Positions 19,045-27,496 of a stretch of 64,000 bases of DNA are shown here, one piece after another (the first letter of the stretch is position 1; each line of letters begins with the position of its first letter). Position numbers and translations under genes: made by a program. The DNA is from Thalassospira lohafexi (GTDB lineage Bacteria; Pseudomonadota; Alphaproteobacteria; Rhodospirillales; Thalassospiraceae). The notes beneath the pieces were generated by a model. That model was not told the DNA's origin and ran no database searches. It worked only from the letters and a program-made list of their open reading frames with translations. The stretch lies in assembly GCF_002844275.1 (NCBI RefSeq), contig NZ_NXGX01000006.1:186001-250000 (forward strand), read 5' to 3'.

Positions 19045-19326
19045 TCATATTCGATCCGTCGCACTATGAATGCTACGGCGCGCAAAAAAAGCGTAAATGA
19101 CGCTGTGCAGTATCGAAGCTATCCAAAGAAAGACTGATGCGAGTGTCGCCAATACCAGAATAGTAATCGGAATCTGGAGAAGCTTGAGAGTGCTGGTTCC
19201 CTGTGTGCTGCTTGCAACCCAGCCATAAACGCCAATAGCGAAAAGCACATCAATCAGGCAAAGTAAGCCGATAAGTTTAAACCACTTCCGGTGTGTCATC
19301 TTTGGATGAAACTGTTTCTTTTCCAT
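19045..19326 (-). CDS. Small membrane protein of unknown function
   Basis: A 93-residue protein I do not recognise. It has a basic N-terminus (MEKKQFHPKMTHRKWFK), two predicted membrane helices (about residues 19-38 and 55-78), and a short polar tail. The ATG at 19326 has GGACG upstream; a TTG at 19341 is an alternative. It stands alone between the convergent aminotransferase and the terminator that follows rne. The 107 bases between it and the aminotransferase show nothing clear. Confidence 0.55.
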   Translation of the reverse strand: MEKKQFHPKMTHRKWFKLIGLLCLIDVLFAIGVYGWVASSTQGTSTLKLLQIPITILVLATLASVFLWIASILHSVIYAFFARRSIHSATDRI

Positions 19327-19394
19327 TGATGTATCGTCCAATGTGGCGGTCGGTATCTTAATATAACTATCAAAAACTACAGTTTCTCAGACAT

Positions 19395-19430
19395 AAAAAA
19401 AAGACCGCTGAATTTCAGCGGTCTTTTTTG
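19395..19430 (-). terminator. Rho-independent terminator after rne
   Basis: AAGACCGCTGAA pairs with TTCAGCGGTCTT; the minus-strand arm is followed by a run of T. It lies 15 bases after the rne stop. Confidence 0.85.
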
Positions 19431-19445
19431 TTTATCTATTGGATC

Positions 19446-22400
19446 TTAGCGACCAAGGCTCCACCAACCGCGTTTCTTCGGTTCGGATTTTTTATCTTTT
19501 GCCGGTTCAGCAGCCGGAGCTGGTTCTGATGCCGTTGACGGTTTTTCAGCAGCAACCGGTTCCGGTTTTGCCTCGGCCTTAGGTTCAGGTGCCTTTTCTG
19601 CCGGTTTCTCGGCTTTCGGTGCGACCTTTTCCTCTGGCTTTGGTGCCGGTGTGGCTGCCTTAGGCGCGGCTACTTCCGCCGGTGCAGCAGCAGGGGCTGC
19701 TGCGGTGGCGTCAGGTTTGCTGTTTGTATCTGCTTCAGGGGCCGGGCCGCTCTGGATCGGGATGTTTTTCACATCACCGCGATCATTGCCGCCGTCGTTG
19801 TTGCTGTCTTTGCCACGGGGACGATCATTGCGATCACGACGGTTACGACGGTTGTCATTGCGATCACGACGCGGGCGCGCTGGGGCCGGTGCAGTTGTAC
19901 TGCGTGAACGGCCTTCACGAACACCTTCCTGATCAAAGCTGTCGGCATCCTGACCTTCGCTTTCAGCGTCAATCACCGTGCTTTCTTCGGCACCGTCCGG
20001 TGCTTCGTGATCACGGTTACGGCGTGCTGCCGTCAGGGCCGGATCATCATTTGGCGACCGTGTGCTTTTGGCTTCAAAGTCCTGACGACGCGAACGGCGA
20101 CGACCACCACGTTTGCCGCGACGGCGACGTTTGCGCTGGCTTTCTTCGTCGTCGTCATCTTCGTTGTCGCTGTTCTGATCGGCATTATCGTCATTGCCTG
20201 CTTCGGCGTCTGACGCTTCCTGCTGCTGATCATTGCGATCATCACGGTCATCATTACGACCACGACGGCGACGACGGCGACGGCGACGTTTGCCGCCCTG
20301 TTCTTCGTCATCCTGCGCGGTGTTTTTGGCCGACGGAGCTTCTTCTTCTTCCTCGTCGTCATCGTCAGTATCGACCGGGTTTTCAATCGCGGTGAGTGAA
20401 ACACTGTCGGTATTGAGGACGGCAGGAACATCTTCGAGCTCATCGCCTTTTTTCGCACGTGAGCGTTCGATCCGGTGATCCGGAGAAATGAGGCTGTCAT
20501 CGCCAAAGATCATCACCGTGAAACCGTAACGCTGTTCGATCTCGGCGAGCGCTTCACGTTTACGGTTCAGGATATAAAGGGCGACTTCACTTGCAACATG
20601 AACGGTCAGGGAACCTGACCGGCGGCGCATGCCTTCTTCTTCGAGCACGCGCAGCAAATGAAGGGCTGCACTTTCGATTGAACGAACAAGGCCAACACCA
20701 CGGCAATGGGTGCAAACTTCAAATGCGCTTTCAACCAGCGACGGACGTAGACGCTGACGCGACATTTCAAGCAGACCAAACGGGCTGATACGACCGATCT
20801 GAAGACGTGCACGGTCATTGCGCATGGCTTCTTTGATCTTGCGTTCAACCGCACCCTGATTGCGGTGATCTTCCATGTCGATGAAATCGACAACGATCAA
20901 ACCGGCCAGATCGCGCAGACGCAGCTGGCGTGCCAGTTCTTCTGCGGCTTCAAGGTTGGTCTTGTAAGCAGTTTCTTCGATGTTGCGTTCACGGGTCGAG
21001 CGGCCGGAGTTAACGTCAATCGCGACCAAGGCCTCGGTCGGGTTGATAACGATATAACCACCCGATTTAAGCTGAACGACCGGATTGAGCATCGCATCAA
21101 GCTGGCTTTCCACCTGGAAACGGTGGAACAGCGGAACGCCCTGATCTTTATAAGGCTGCACACGCTTGGCATGTGAAGGCATCAACATTTTCATGAAGTC
21201 TTTGGCGATCCGGTAACCTTCGTCACCTTCAACCAGAACTTCATCAACATCACGTGCATAAAGGTCACGGATGGAGCGTTTGATCAGATCGGCTTCTTCA
21301 TAAATCAGGCAAGGTGCCTGACTTTGAAGGGTGGTTTCGCGAATACGATCCCACAGACGCATCAGATAATCAAAATCGCGTTTGATCTCGGCTTTGGTCC
21401 GTTCGGCACCTGCGGTACGAACGATTACAGCCATGCCGTCCGGAATTTCCAGCTCGGCAAGAATGGATTTCAGACGCTTACGATCCTGCGCATTGGTGAT
21501 CTTGCGTGAAATGCCGCCACCACGCGGGGTGTTGGGCATAAGAACGCAATAGCGACCTGCAAGCGACAGGAAGGTCGAAAGTGCAGCACCCTTGTTGCCG
21601 CGTTCTTCCTTAACAACCTGTACCAGAAGGATCTGGCGGCGTTTGATAACTTCCTGAATCTTGTAACGTTTCTGAAGCTGACGGCTGTGCGATTCGACAA
21701 ATTCGTCGGCATCGTCACCACCAAGGTCTTCGATGTCTTCTTCGTCTGATTTCGCGTTGATTTCAGAAACCGTGTCGCCATCACTGCCATCGGCATCAAT
21801 GTCGACAGTCAGTTCAGCGACTTCTGCTGACATCGCGGCATTGCCACCCGTCGGGGTGTCATCATCATCAGAACCGGTGTTTGCATCTGACGTGTTATCC
21901 TCAGAAGCTGAGGCGTCTTTTGCATCTGCATCGGCCGTTGAAGCATCTACTTCATCGGATTTCTTGCGACGGTTGCGCGTCCGGCGACGACGCGGTTTGG
22001 CGTCTTCTTCGTCCGAGCCCGTGGTCGCATCGTTTTTGCTGTCAGGGGATGTTGTTGCGTCCGCAGTTGCGGTTGCTTCGACTGGCGAAGCATCCCCATC
22101 TGCGGCTTCAACCGTCTCGTCCTTGTCCTTCGCACGCGGTTTGCGGCGCGAACGCGAACGCGTCGGTTTCTTTTCTTTTTTCGGGCTGTCTTCACCGTCG
22201 CTGACATTGTCTTCGACAATCTCAGCATCCTTGACGTTGCGCGTATGGCTTTGCGTCAAGGCTTCGCGGTCAGCAACCGGGATTTGATAATAATCGGAAT
22301 GGATTTCGCTAAAAGCAAGGAAACCATGGCGGTTTCCGCCATAGTCGACAAACGCCGCCTGCAATGACGGTTCTACTCGCGTCACTTTCGCGAGATAGAT

Positions 22401-22523
22401 GTTTCCCTTGATTTGTTTTTTCGTCGAAGTTTCGACGTCGTATTCTTCTAAGCGATTTCCGTTAATAACAACGACGCGGCTTTCTTCCGCGTGCGTTGCA
22501 TCGATGAGCATGCGTTTAACCAT
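19446..22523 (-). CDS. rne: Ribonuclease E
   Basis: Main endoribonuclease for mRNA decay and rRNA/tRNA processing, and scaffold of the degradosome at the inner membrane. The 1025 residues open with MVKRMLIDATHAEESRVVVI, as in E. coli Rne. The S1 domain is split by a strongly acidic, Ala/Ser/Asp-rich insert at about residues 85-285, as in alphaproteobacteria. The catalytic core has VAIDVNSGR (Asp near 503) and GLIVVDFIDM (Asp near 546), then the zinc-link CTHCRG near 608. From about 700 on the protein is low-complexity, with Arg-rich RNA-binding blocks and a Pro/Ala/Lys/Glu tail for partner binding. The ribosome-binding site lies in a small hairpin (see 22526). Confidence 0.95.
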   Translation of the reverse strand: MVKRMLIDATHAEESRVVVINGNRLEEYDVETSTKKQIKGNIYLAKVTRVEPSLQAAFVDYGGNRHGFLAFSEIHSDYYQIPVADREALTQSHTRNVKDAEIVEDNVSDGEDSPKKEKKPTRSRSRRKPRAKDKDETVEAADGDASPVEATATADATTSPDSKNDATTGSDEEDAKPRRRRTRNRRKKSDEVDASTADADAKDASASEDNTSDANTGSDDDDTPTGGNAAMSAEVAELTVDIDADGSDGDTVSEINAKSDEEDIEDLGGDDADEFVESHSRQLQKRYKIQEVIKRRQILLVQVVKEERGNKGAALSTFLSLAGRYCVLMPNTPRGGGISRKITNAQDRKRLKSILAELEIPDGMAVIVRTAGAERTKAEIKRDFDYLMRLWDRIRETTLQSQAPCLIYEEADLIKRSIRDLYARDVDEVLVEGDEGYRIAKDFMKMLMPSHAKRVQPYKDQGVPLFHRFQVESQLDAMLNPVVQLKSGGYIVINPTEALVAIDVNSGRSTRERNIEETAYKTNLEAAEELARQLRLRDLAGLIVVDFIDMEDHRNQGAVERKIKEAMRNDRARLQIGRISPFGLLEMSRQRLRPSLVESAFEVCTHCRGVGLVRSIESAALHLLRVLEEEGMRRRSGSLTVHVASEVALYILNRKREALAEIEQRYGFTVMIFGDDSLISPDHRIERSRAKKGDELEDVPAVLNTDSVSLTAIENPVDTDDDDEEEEEAPSAKNTAQDDEEQGGKRRRRRRRRRGRNDDRDDRNDQQQEASDAEAGNDDNADQNSDNEDDDDEESQRKRRRRGKRGGRRRSRRQDFEAKSTRSPNDDPALTAARRNRDHEAPDGAEESTVIDAESEGQDADSFDQEGVREGRSRSTTAPAPARPRRDRNDNRRNRRDRNDRPRGKDSNNDGGNDRGDVKNIPIQSGPAPEADTNSKPDATAAAPAAAPAEVAAPKAATPAPKPEEKVAPKAEKPAEKAPEPKAEAKPEPVAAEKPSTASEPAPAAEPAKDKKSEPKKRGWWSLGR

Positions 22524-22525
22524 TC

Positions 22526-22537
22526 GGAACCTGTTCC
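22526..22537 (-). promoter_or_regulatory. Hairpin covering the rne ribosome-binding site
   Basis: GGAAC and GTTCC lie two bases apart immediately before the rne start codon. The Shine-Dalgarno AGGA is partly inside this stem. It could lower translation, which fits the known autoregulation of RNase E through its own leader in other bacteria, but the stem is short. Confidence 0.35.
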
Positions 22538-23140
22538 TGGAGGCCCCGCCAGTTCAATGCCTAAAGCGTAGTTGTGCTGATATGCAAACAAACCGGCGTG
22601 ACCGGAGGCGCCGTACATTGAGTCCGCGATATGTCCTGTATGTCTCTGGTTCATCGCGTGTCGGCTGCTCTTCCGGTTTGGACCTGGTCTTGGTGTTGAA
22701 AAAAAAACTTGGTTGCGTATTTTCGAGCGCGCCAAGACAGCCTTTTTTAGGAGGGCTCTATCGGGAGCGGGAATTGCCGCGTCACCGAGACACCGACCGT
22801 AAGAACTGCTCTAGTCGCGTCCTCAACTTGGTGGATTTTTAGTGTCTTACCACAAAGCATTAGGAATCTCGTTTGCAACATATCTGGTTTATGCGTCTGC
22901 GACAAACAGTTTTGTTACATCTTTTGTCGTGTTTTTGGTGTCTTGTTCAAAAATCAGGAAGTTTTCCGCTCTATTTCGCCGCGCACGGCCAATGTCGGGC
23001 AAATCTATGAAAACGCAATGTTTTTAACCGGGGCATTAAAATGCCTTTGTTCTCGAAAGGGTGATCATCCTTGTGATTAGGGGCTGAACCCATTTCAAGC
23101 ATTCAATTGGATTCAGACCCTAAAGTCAGCCTTTGGTCAA
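22538..23140. other. Long intergenic region between divergent rne and the amidase gene, probable rne 5' leader
   Basis: About 690 bases separate the two starts. Candidate short ORFs (for example plus-strand 22842-23027) lack ribosome-binding sites and family resemblance. The rne side carries T- and A-runs near 22700 and an inverted repeat GGCATT/AATGCC near 23034. A long 5' untranslated leader for rne is the likeliest content. I see no recognisable structured RNA family. Confidence 0.4.
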
Positions 23141-23176
23141 TTGCCCGTTAACCAACGCGTTGCTATAAGCGCTTAT
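23141..23176 (+). promoter_or_regulatory. Candidate promoter of the amidase gene with an overlapping palindrome
   Basis: TTGCCC at 23141-23146 and TATAAG at 23164-23169 are exactly 17 bases apart. The -10 element overlaps the perfect 12-base palindrome ATAAGCGCTTAT (23165-23176), which could be an operator. The amidase start is about 40 bases downstream. Confidence 0.5.
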
Positions 23177-23214
23177 CAATGGCTCCAATCGTGAAAATGG
23201 GCACAGCAGGGTAA

Positions 23215-24510
23215 ATGGCATCACCAGCGGCAAACGTGCATTGCAATGCACAAAATGGAAAATGGTCCGGTCGCGTCGGTAACGCTGCTCGCAAAACCGG
23301 GCAGGCGGTTACGTTGCTGTTTTTATTTCTGTTTTCCCTTCACTTTGCCATGGGAACGGCACTGGCCGACAGTGCCAAAGTCCTTGGTGCGCGCCTTGGC
23401 GTGTATCCGGATTACACCCGTTTTGTGATCGATCTGGATCGGAATGTTGATTTTACATATTTCCTTCTGCCCGATCCGTATCGCATCATTATCGATATGC
23501 CCGAAATCGACTGGAGCGCGCCTCCGGGTAATGTAACCTCGGGCGGAGGACTTATTTCCGGCTTGCGTTATGGCTTGTTTAAGCCCGGTACGTTCCGTGT
23601 CGTTTTGGATGTTGCCGAGCCATCGCTGGTATCAAAGATTTTCTCACTTCCGGCATCGGCGGATAAACCGAACCGGCTTGTCGTCGATTTAACCCCGGCC
23701 AAGCGCGAAGCCTTTATGGAGGCGTCGCGTGAAAGCATGGTCGCCTATTCCGCACGCAGCCGGAATGACACCAGTGCAACCGAACAAAGTGCTGATGTGG
23801 CCGTCAAATCGGGACGTCCGGGGGATAATAAGCCGTTGATTGCAATCGATGCCGGTCATGGCGGTGTTGATCCCGGTGCCATCGGGGTTGATGGTGTTTA
23901 CGAGAAAAACCTGACCCTTGCGGCGGCCCGGCAATTGGCCGATACCCTGACCGCATCGGGCCGGTATCGCGTTCTTTTGACCCGCGATAAGGACGTTTTC
24001 CTGAAATTACGTCAGCGTGTCGAAATTGCACGTAAAAACGGTGCAGACCTTTTCATCTCGTTGCATGCCGATTCTATCGCCAATCCGAAACACCGCGGCG
24101 CGTCTGTTTATACCTTGTCTGAAAACGCGTCGGATAAAGAAGCCGCCGCACTGGCATCCAAGGAAAACAAGGCAGACGTGATTGCCGGTCTTGATTTGTC
24201 AGACGAAAATACGTTGGTACAAAGTATCCTCATTGATCTTGCCCAGCGCGAAACCATGAACCTGTCGGCAACCCTTGCAGCCAATATGGTCAGCCAGTTG
24301 GCGAAAAGCATCGAATTGCAGCGCAGAACGCACCGTTTTGCCGGGTTTGCGGTGCTTAAGGCACCTGATATTCCCTCGGCACTGTTTGAGATGGGGTATC
24401 TTTCAAACGCGCAGGATGCCAAGCTTCTGCAAAGTCCCGCCCACCGTAAAAAAGTTGCCGAGGCTGTCATGCGGGCCATCGATATTTATTTCGATACCCA
24501 CAAATTCTAA
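23215..24510 (+). CDS. amiC: N-acetylmuramoyl-L-alanine amidase with AMIN domain (AmiC type)
   Basis: Periplasmic zinc amidase that cuts the stem peptide from muramic acid in peptidoglycan during cell separation. The 431 residues contain a signal region with a long n-part (hydrophobic core LLFLFLFSLHFAMG, cleavage near ALA-DS), an AMIN localisation domain at about 55-160, and an Amidase_3 domain from about 205 with IAIDAGHGGVDPGAIG, the EKNLTL glutamate and SLHADS. AGGG precedes the ATG. It lies directly before the PBP1A gene; the order rne-amidase-mrcA-prfB is conserved in alphaproteobacteria and joins wall cutting with wall synthesis. Confidence 0.92.
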   Translation: MASPAANVHCNAQNGKWSGRVGNAARKTGQAVTLLFLFLFSLHFAMGTALADSAKVLGARLGVYPDYTRFVIDLDRNVDFTYFLLPDPYRIIIDMPEIDWSAPPGNVTSGGGLISGLRYGLFKPGTFRVVLDVAEPSLVSKIFSLPASADKPNRLVVDLTPAKREAFMEASRESMVAYSARSRNDTSATEQSADVAVKSGRPGDNKPLIAIDAGHGGVDPGAIGVDGVYEKNLTLAAARQLADTLTASGRYRVLLTRDKDVFLKLRQRVEIARKNGADLFISLHADSIANPKHRGASVYTLSENASDKEAAALASKENKADVIAGLDLSDENTLVQSILIDLAQRETMNLSATLAANMVSQLAKSIELQRRTHRFAGFAVLKAPDIPSALFEMGYLSNAQDAKLLQSPAHRKKVAEAVMRAIDIYFDTHKF

Positions 24511-24817
24511 GGCAGCGGCCTTTCCGGTCCGCGTGAAAATTCAAAATTATGCCTGCACGGGGCTTTTTCACACACGCAAAAGCCCAATATCGTAATGATG
24601 GGATCGGGCCAGTTGAAAAAGCAATGTCGATGGAAAAAGCAATGACAGTGCGAGCTGTCACAACCTCGTCACTTTTAAACCGCTATAGTCATCTTAAGTG
24701 AGGGGGATATGCCTCAACAGCGGCGTGTTCCTTTGGGATGATTGCATTTGGGGGGATTGTGCATGATGATGCGCGATCTTTCCGATCCGGCCAACAAAAC
24801 GAAAAAGACCTGCATAA
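24511..24817. other. Gap between the amidase and PBP1A genes
   Basis: These 307 bases contain no convincing gene, terminator or repeat. A weak promoter for the downstream gene may be present, but I cannot point to a clear -35/-10 pair. Confidence 0.4.
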
Positions 24818-27241
24818 ATGCGAATATTAATGATTATCTTCGGCTTTCTGTTTTTGATGGCTGTCGCGGGTGGCGCCGGTGTTATGGCGATCTTTTGGCA
24901 TTTTGGTCAGGATTTGCCTGACTACACACAGCTTGAAGATTATGAACCCCAGGTCATGACGCGTGTCCATGCGGCCGATGGTGCCTTGATTGCGGAATAT
25001 GCCCGCGAAAAACGCGTGTTTGTGCCAATCACCGCCATCCCGCACAAAGTCACGGACGCCTTTGTTGCCGCCGAAGATAAGAATTTCTGGTCACATCCGG
25101 GAATTGATTTTGCATCGGTACTGCGCGCTGCTGTGACCAATGTCGTCAACCTTGGCACCGGGCGTCGTCCGGTTGGGGCGTCGACAATCACCCAGCAGGT
25201 CGCAAAAAACTTCCTTTTGACCAACGAAGTTTCCTACGAACGGAAAATCAAGGAAGCCATCCTGTCATTCCGTATCGAACGCGCCTTTTCCAAGCAGCAT
25301 ATTCTTGAGCTGTATCTCAACGAGATTTACCTTGGCAGTGGCAGTTACGGTGTTGCCGCAGCGGCCCTTCGCTATTTCGATAAATCGCTTGATGAGGTGA
25401 ACATCGAAGAAGCTGCCTATCTGGCGGCACTGCCAAAGGCTCCCTCAAATTATCATCCGGTCCGCAACCACGACGAAGCCAAGGCGCGTCGTAATTGGGT
25501 CATTGGCCGGATGCTTGAAGAAAAATACATCACCGAAGCCGAAGCACAGGCTGCATGGGCGGCCCCGCTGATTGGCAAAACACGTGAGTCGGTCGATATC
25601 TATCAGGCTGATTTCTTTGCCGAGGAAGTACGTCGCCAACTGGTGGATCGCTACGGTGAGGGGATGCTCTATGACGGCGGACTTTCCGTTCGATCAACCG
25701 TTGATCCGCGCATGCAGACAATTGCTGACAAAGCCCTGCTTGAAGGATTGGTGGATTATGACCGCCGTCATGGCTGGCGCGGTCCGATCACGACAATTGA
25801 GCTTGCCGATGACTGGCAACAAAAACTGCGTGAAGTCGAAGTCCCTGCCGATATCCCGTGGGACCGGGCTGTTGTCTTGTCGACGGATGCTGATGAGGCA
25901 ATTCTTGGCCTTATGACCGGCGAGCAGGGCCGTATTCCGAAGCGATTCCTGACATGGGCGCGTCCGTGGCAAAAAGGTCAAACATTGGGACCGGTGGTCA
26001 ATAAACCATCCGATGTGATCAATGCTGGCGATGTGATCTATGTGAAGCATTTTGCCGAACTGGATGGCGAACAGCTGCCCCCCAACACGTATGGTCTGCG
26101 TCAGATTCCCAATGTGAACGGGGCGCTTGTGGCGATGGATCCGCATACCGGACGTGTCTTGGCAATGTCGGGTGGCTTTTCGCACGACCTGTCAAAATTT
26201 AACCGTGCAACACAGGCGCGTCGTCAGCCGGGCTCGGCGTTTAAGCCGTTTGTCTATCTGGCGGCCCTTGATCAGGGCTTTACCCCGTCAACACTGGTTC
26301 TTGATGCACCGTTCGTGATTGATCAGGGGCCGGGGCTTGGAAAGTGGAAGCCGGGCAACTACAGCGGCAAGTTCTATGGCCCCTCGACCATGCGCCTTGG
26401 GATTGAAAAATCGCGAAACCTGATGACCGTACGCTTGGCCCAGACCATTGGCATGCCGGTGGTTGCCGATTACGCCGAACGTTTCGGGATTGTCGATAAA
26501 CTGCCAGAAGTTCTTTCCATGGCGCTTGGTGCGGCGGAAACGACAGTGATGCGTTTGACCGCGGCCTATGCCGAACTGGTCAATGGGGGCAAGAAAATCA
26601 CCCCGACTCTGATTGATCGTATTCAGGACCGTCGCGGCAGCGTGATTTATCGCCGTGATGAACGTGACTGTGCGCAGTGCCAGGATGTTGCGTTCCGCAA
26701 TCAAATGCCGCCAGATTTGCCTGATACCCGTGAACAGCTGACCGACCCGGCCAGTGCGTTCCAGATGGTCCACATCATGGAAGGCGTGATTCAAAGCGGT
26801 ACTGGCCGGACGATTGCTGAACTTGGATATCCTTTGGCCGGTAAAACCGGGACAACCAATGATTCCCGCGATGCATGGTTTGTCGGTTTTGCGCCTGACC
26901 TTGCGGTTGGGGTGTATGTCGGCTTTGACGATAACCGATCCCTTGGTGATCGCGAACAAGGTGCAAGTGCCGCAGCGCCGATCTGGAAAGAGTTCATGCG
27001 CGGCGCACTCGAAGGCACCAAAGCCATTCCATTCCGTACCCCGCCGGGTATCCGTATGGTCCGGGTGGATTCCCGTACCGGGCTTCCGGCCGGTCCGGGG
27101 GCTCAGGATGTGATCTGGGAAGCCTTCAAGCCCGGCACCATTCCGGCCTCAAATGATAATGTCATTGATGGCGGTTATGACGGAAACAACGGATCAGACG
27201 GCGGCAGTGGTGCCGTTTCGGGACCAGGCGGAATTTACTGA
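24818..27241 (+). CDS. mrcA: Penicillin-binding protein 1A (bifunctional transglycosylase/transpeptidase)
   Basis: Class A PBP that polymerises and crosslinks peptidoglycan. The 807 residues begin with a membrane anchor (MRILMIIFGFLFLMAVAGGA). The GT51 transglycosylase domain follows, with EDKNFWSHPGIDF and GASTITQQVAKNFLL, then the transpeptidase domain with SxxK in PGSAFKPFVYL, a KSRNLM motif in the SxN place and GKTGTTND. The C-terminus is Gly/Asp/Ser-rich. It follows the amidase gene by 307 bases and ends at a strong terminator. The length is usual for alphaproteobacterial PBP1A. Confidence 0.95.
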   Translation: MRILMIIFGFLFLMAVAGGAGVMAIFWHFGQDLPDYTQLEDYEPQVMTRVHAADGALIAEYAREKRVFVPITAIPHKVTDAFVAAEDKNFWSHPGIDFASVLRAAVTNVVNLGTGRRPVGASTITQQVAKNFLLTNEVSYERKIKEAILSFRIERAFSKQHILELYLNEIYLGSGSYGVAAAALRYFDKSLDEVNIEEAAYLAALPKAPSNYHPVRNHDEAKARRNWVIGRMLEEKYITEAEAQAAWAAPLIGKTRESVDIYQADFFAEEVRRQLVDRYGEGMLYDGGLSVRSTVDPRMQTIADKALLEGLVDYDRRHGWRGPITTIELADDWQQKLREVEVPADIPWDRAVVLSTDADEAILGLMTGEQGRIPKRFLTWARPWQKGQTLGPVVNKPSDVINAGDVIYVKHFAELDGEQLPPNTYGLRQIPNVNGALVAMDPHTGRVLAMSGGFSHDLSKFNRATQARRQPGSAFKPFVYLAALDQGFTPSTLVLDAPFVIDQGPGLGKWKPGNYSGKFYGPSTMRLGIEKSRNLMTVRLAQTIGMPVVADYAERFGIVDKLPEVLSMALGAAETTVMRLTAAYAELVNGGKKITPTLIDRIQDRRGSVIYRRDERDCAQCQDVAFRNQMPPDLPDTREQLTDPASAFQMVHIMEGVIQSGTGRTIAELGYPLAGKTGTTNDSRDAWFVGFAPDLAVGVYVGFDDNRSLGDREQGASAAAPIWKEFMRGALEGTKAIPFRTPPGIRMVRVDSRTGLPAGPGAQDVIWEAFKPGTIPASNDNVIDGGYDGNNGSDGGSGAVSGPGGIY

Positions 27242-27296
27242 TCACGCCGAAATGCGAGAGCCATAAATTTGATGTTTATGACACTCAATACATGAA

Positions 27297-27329
27297 TAAA
27301 GCCGGATGTGAGCAGCATCCGGCTTTTTC
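27297..27329 (+). terminator. Rho-independent terminator after mrcA
   Basis: AAAGCCGGATG pairs with CATCCGGCTTT around a six-base loop, followed by T. Confidence 0.85.
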
Positions 27330-27424
27330 TGTGTTTGCGCGTGTTCGTCTGAAAGAATTTACGTTCGTTTGGGCCGAAAATACCCCATCAACCGTCATCA
27401 AACATTGATAAAATCATCAACCGT

Positions 27425-27442
27425 GTGACACTGGCATGTCAC
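27425..27442. promoter_or_regulatory. Inverted repeat upstream of the PhoD-like gene
   Basis: GTGACA and TGTCAC flank a six-base spacer about 55 bases before the phosphatase start, a possible operator. A further TGTCAT follows, but at the wrong distance for a Pho box direct repeat. Confidence 0.3.
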
Positions 27443-27496
27443 GCAGTTTTGTCATGATCTTCAAGATTTCAGTTCACGCCTTGAAGAGGTTTAAAA

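Noticed and set aside
19651-20395. Long plus-strand ORFs opposite the rne C-terminus, rich in Ala/Ser or His/Asp
   Set aside because: They mirror the low-complexity Arg/Asp and Pro/Ala repeats of RNase E read on the other strand.
22842-23027. A 61-codon plus-strand ORF in the rne upstream region
   Set aside because: No ribosome-binding site, an unusual composition and no recognisable protein pattern. It is probably chance within a leader or promoter region.
27425-27456. Pho box upstream of the PhoD-like gene
   Set aside because: The TGTCAC and TGTCAT repeats are 13 bases apart instead of 11, and flanking conservation is poor. I kept only the inverted repeat as a weak candidate.
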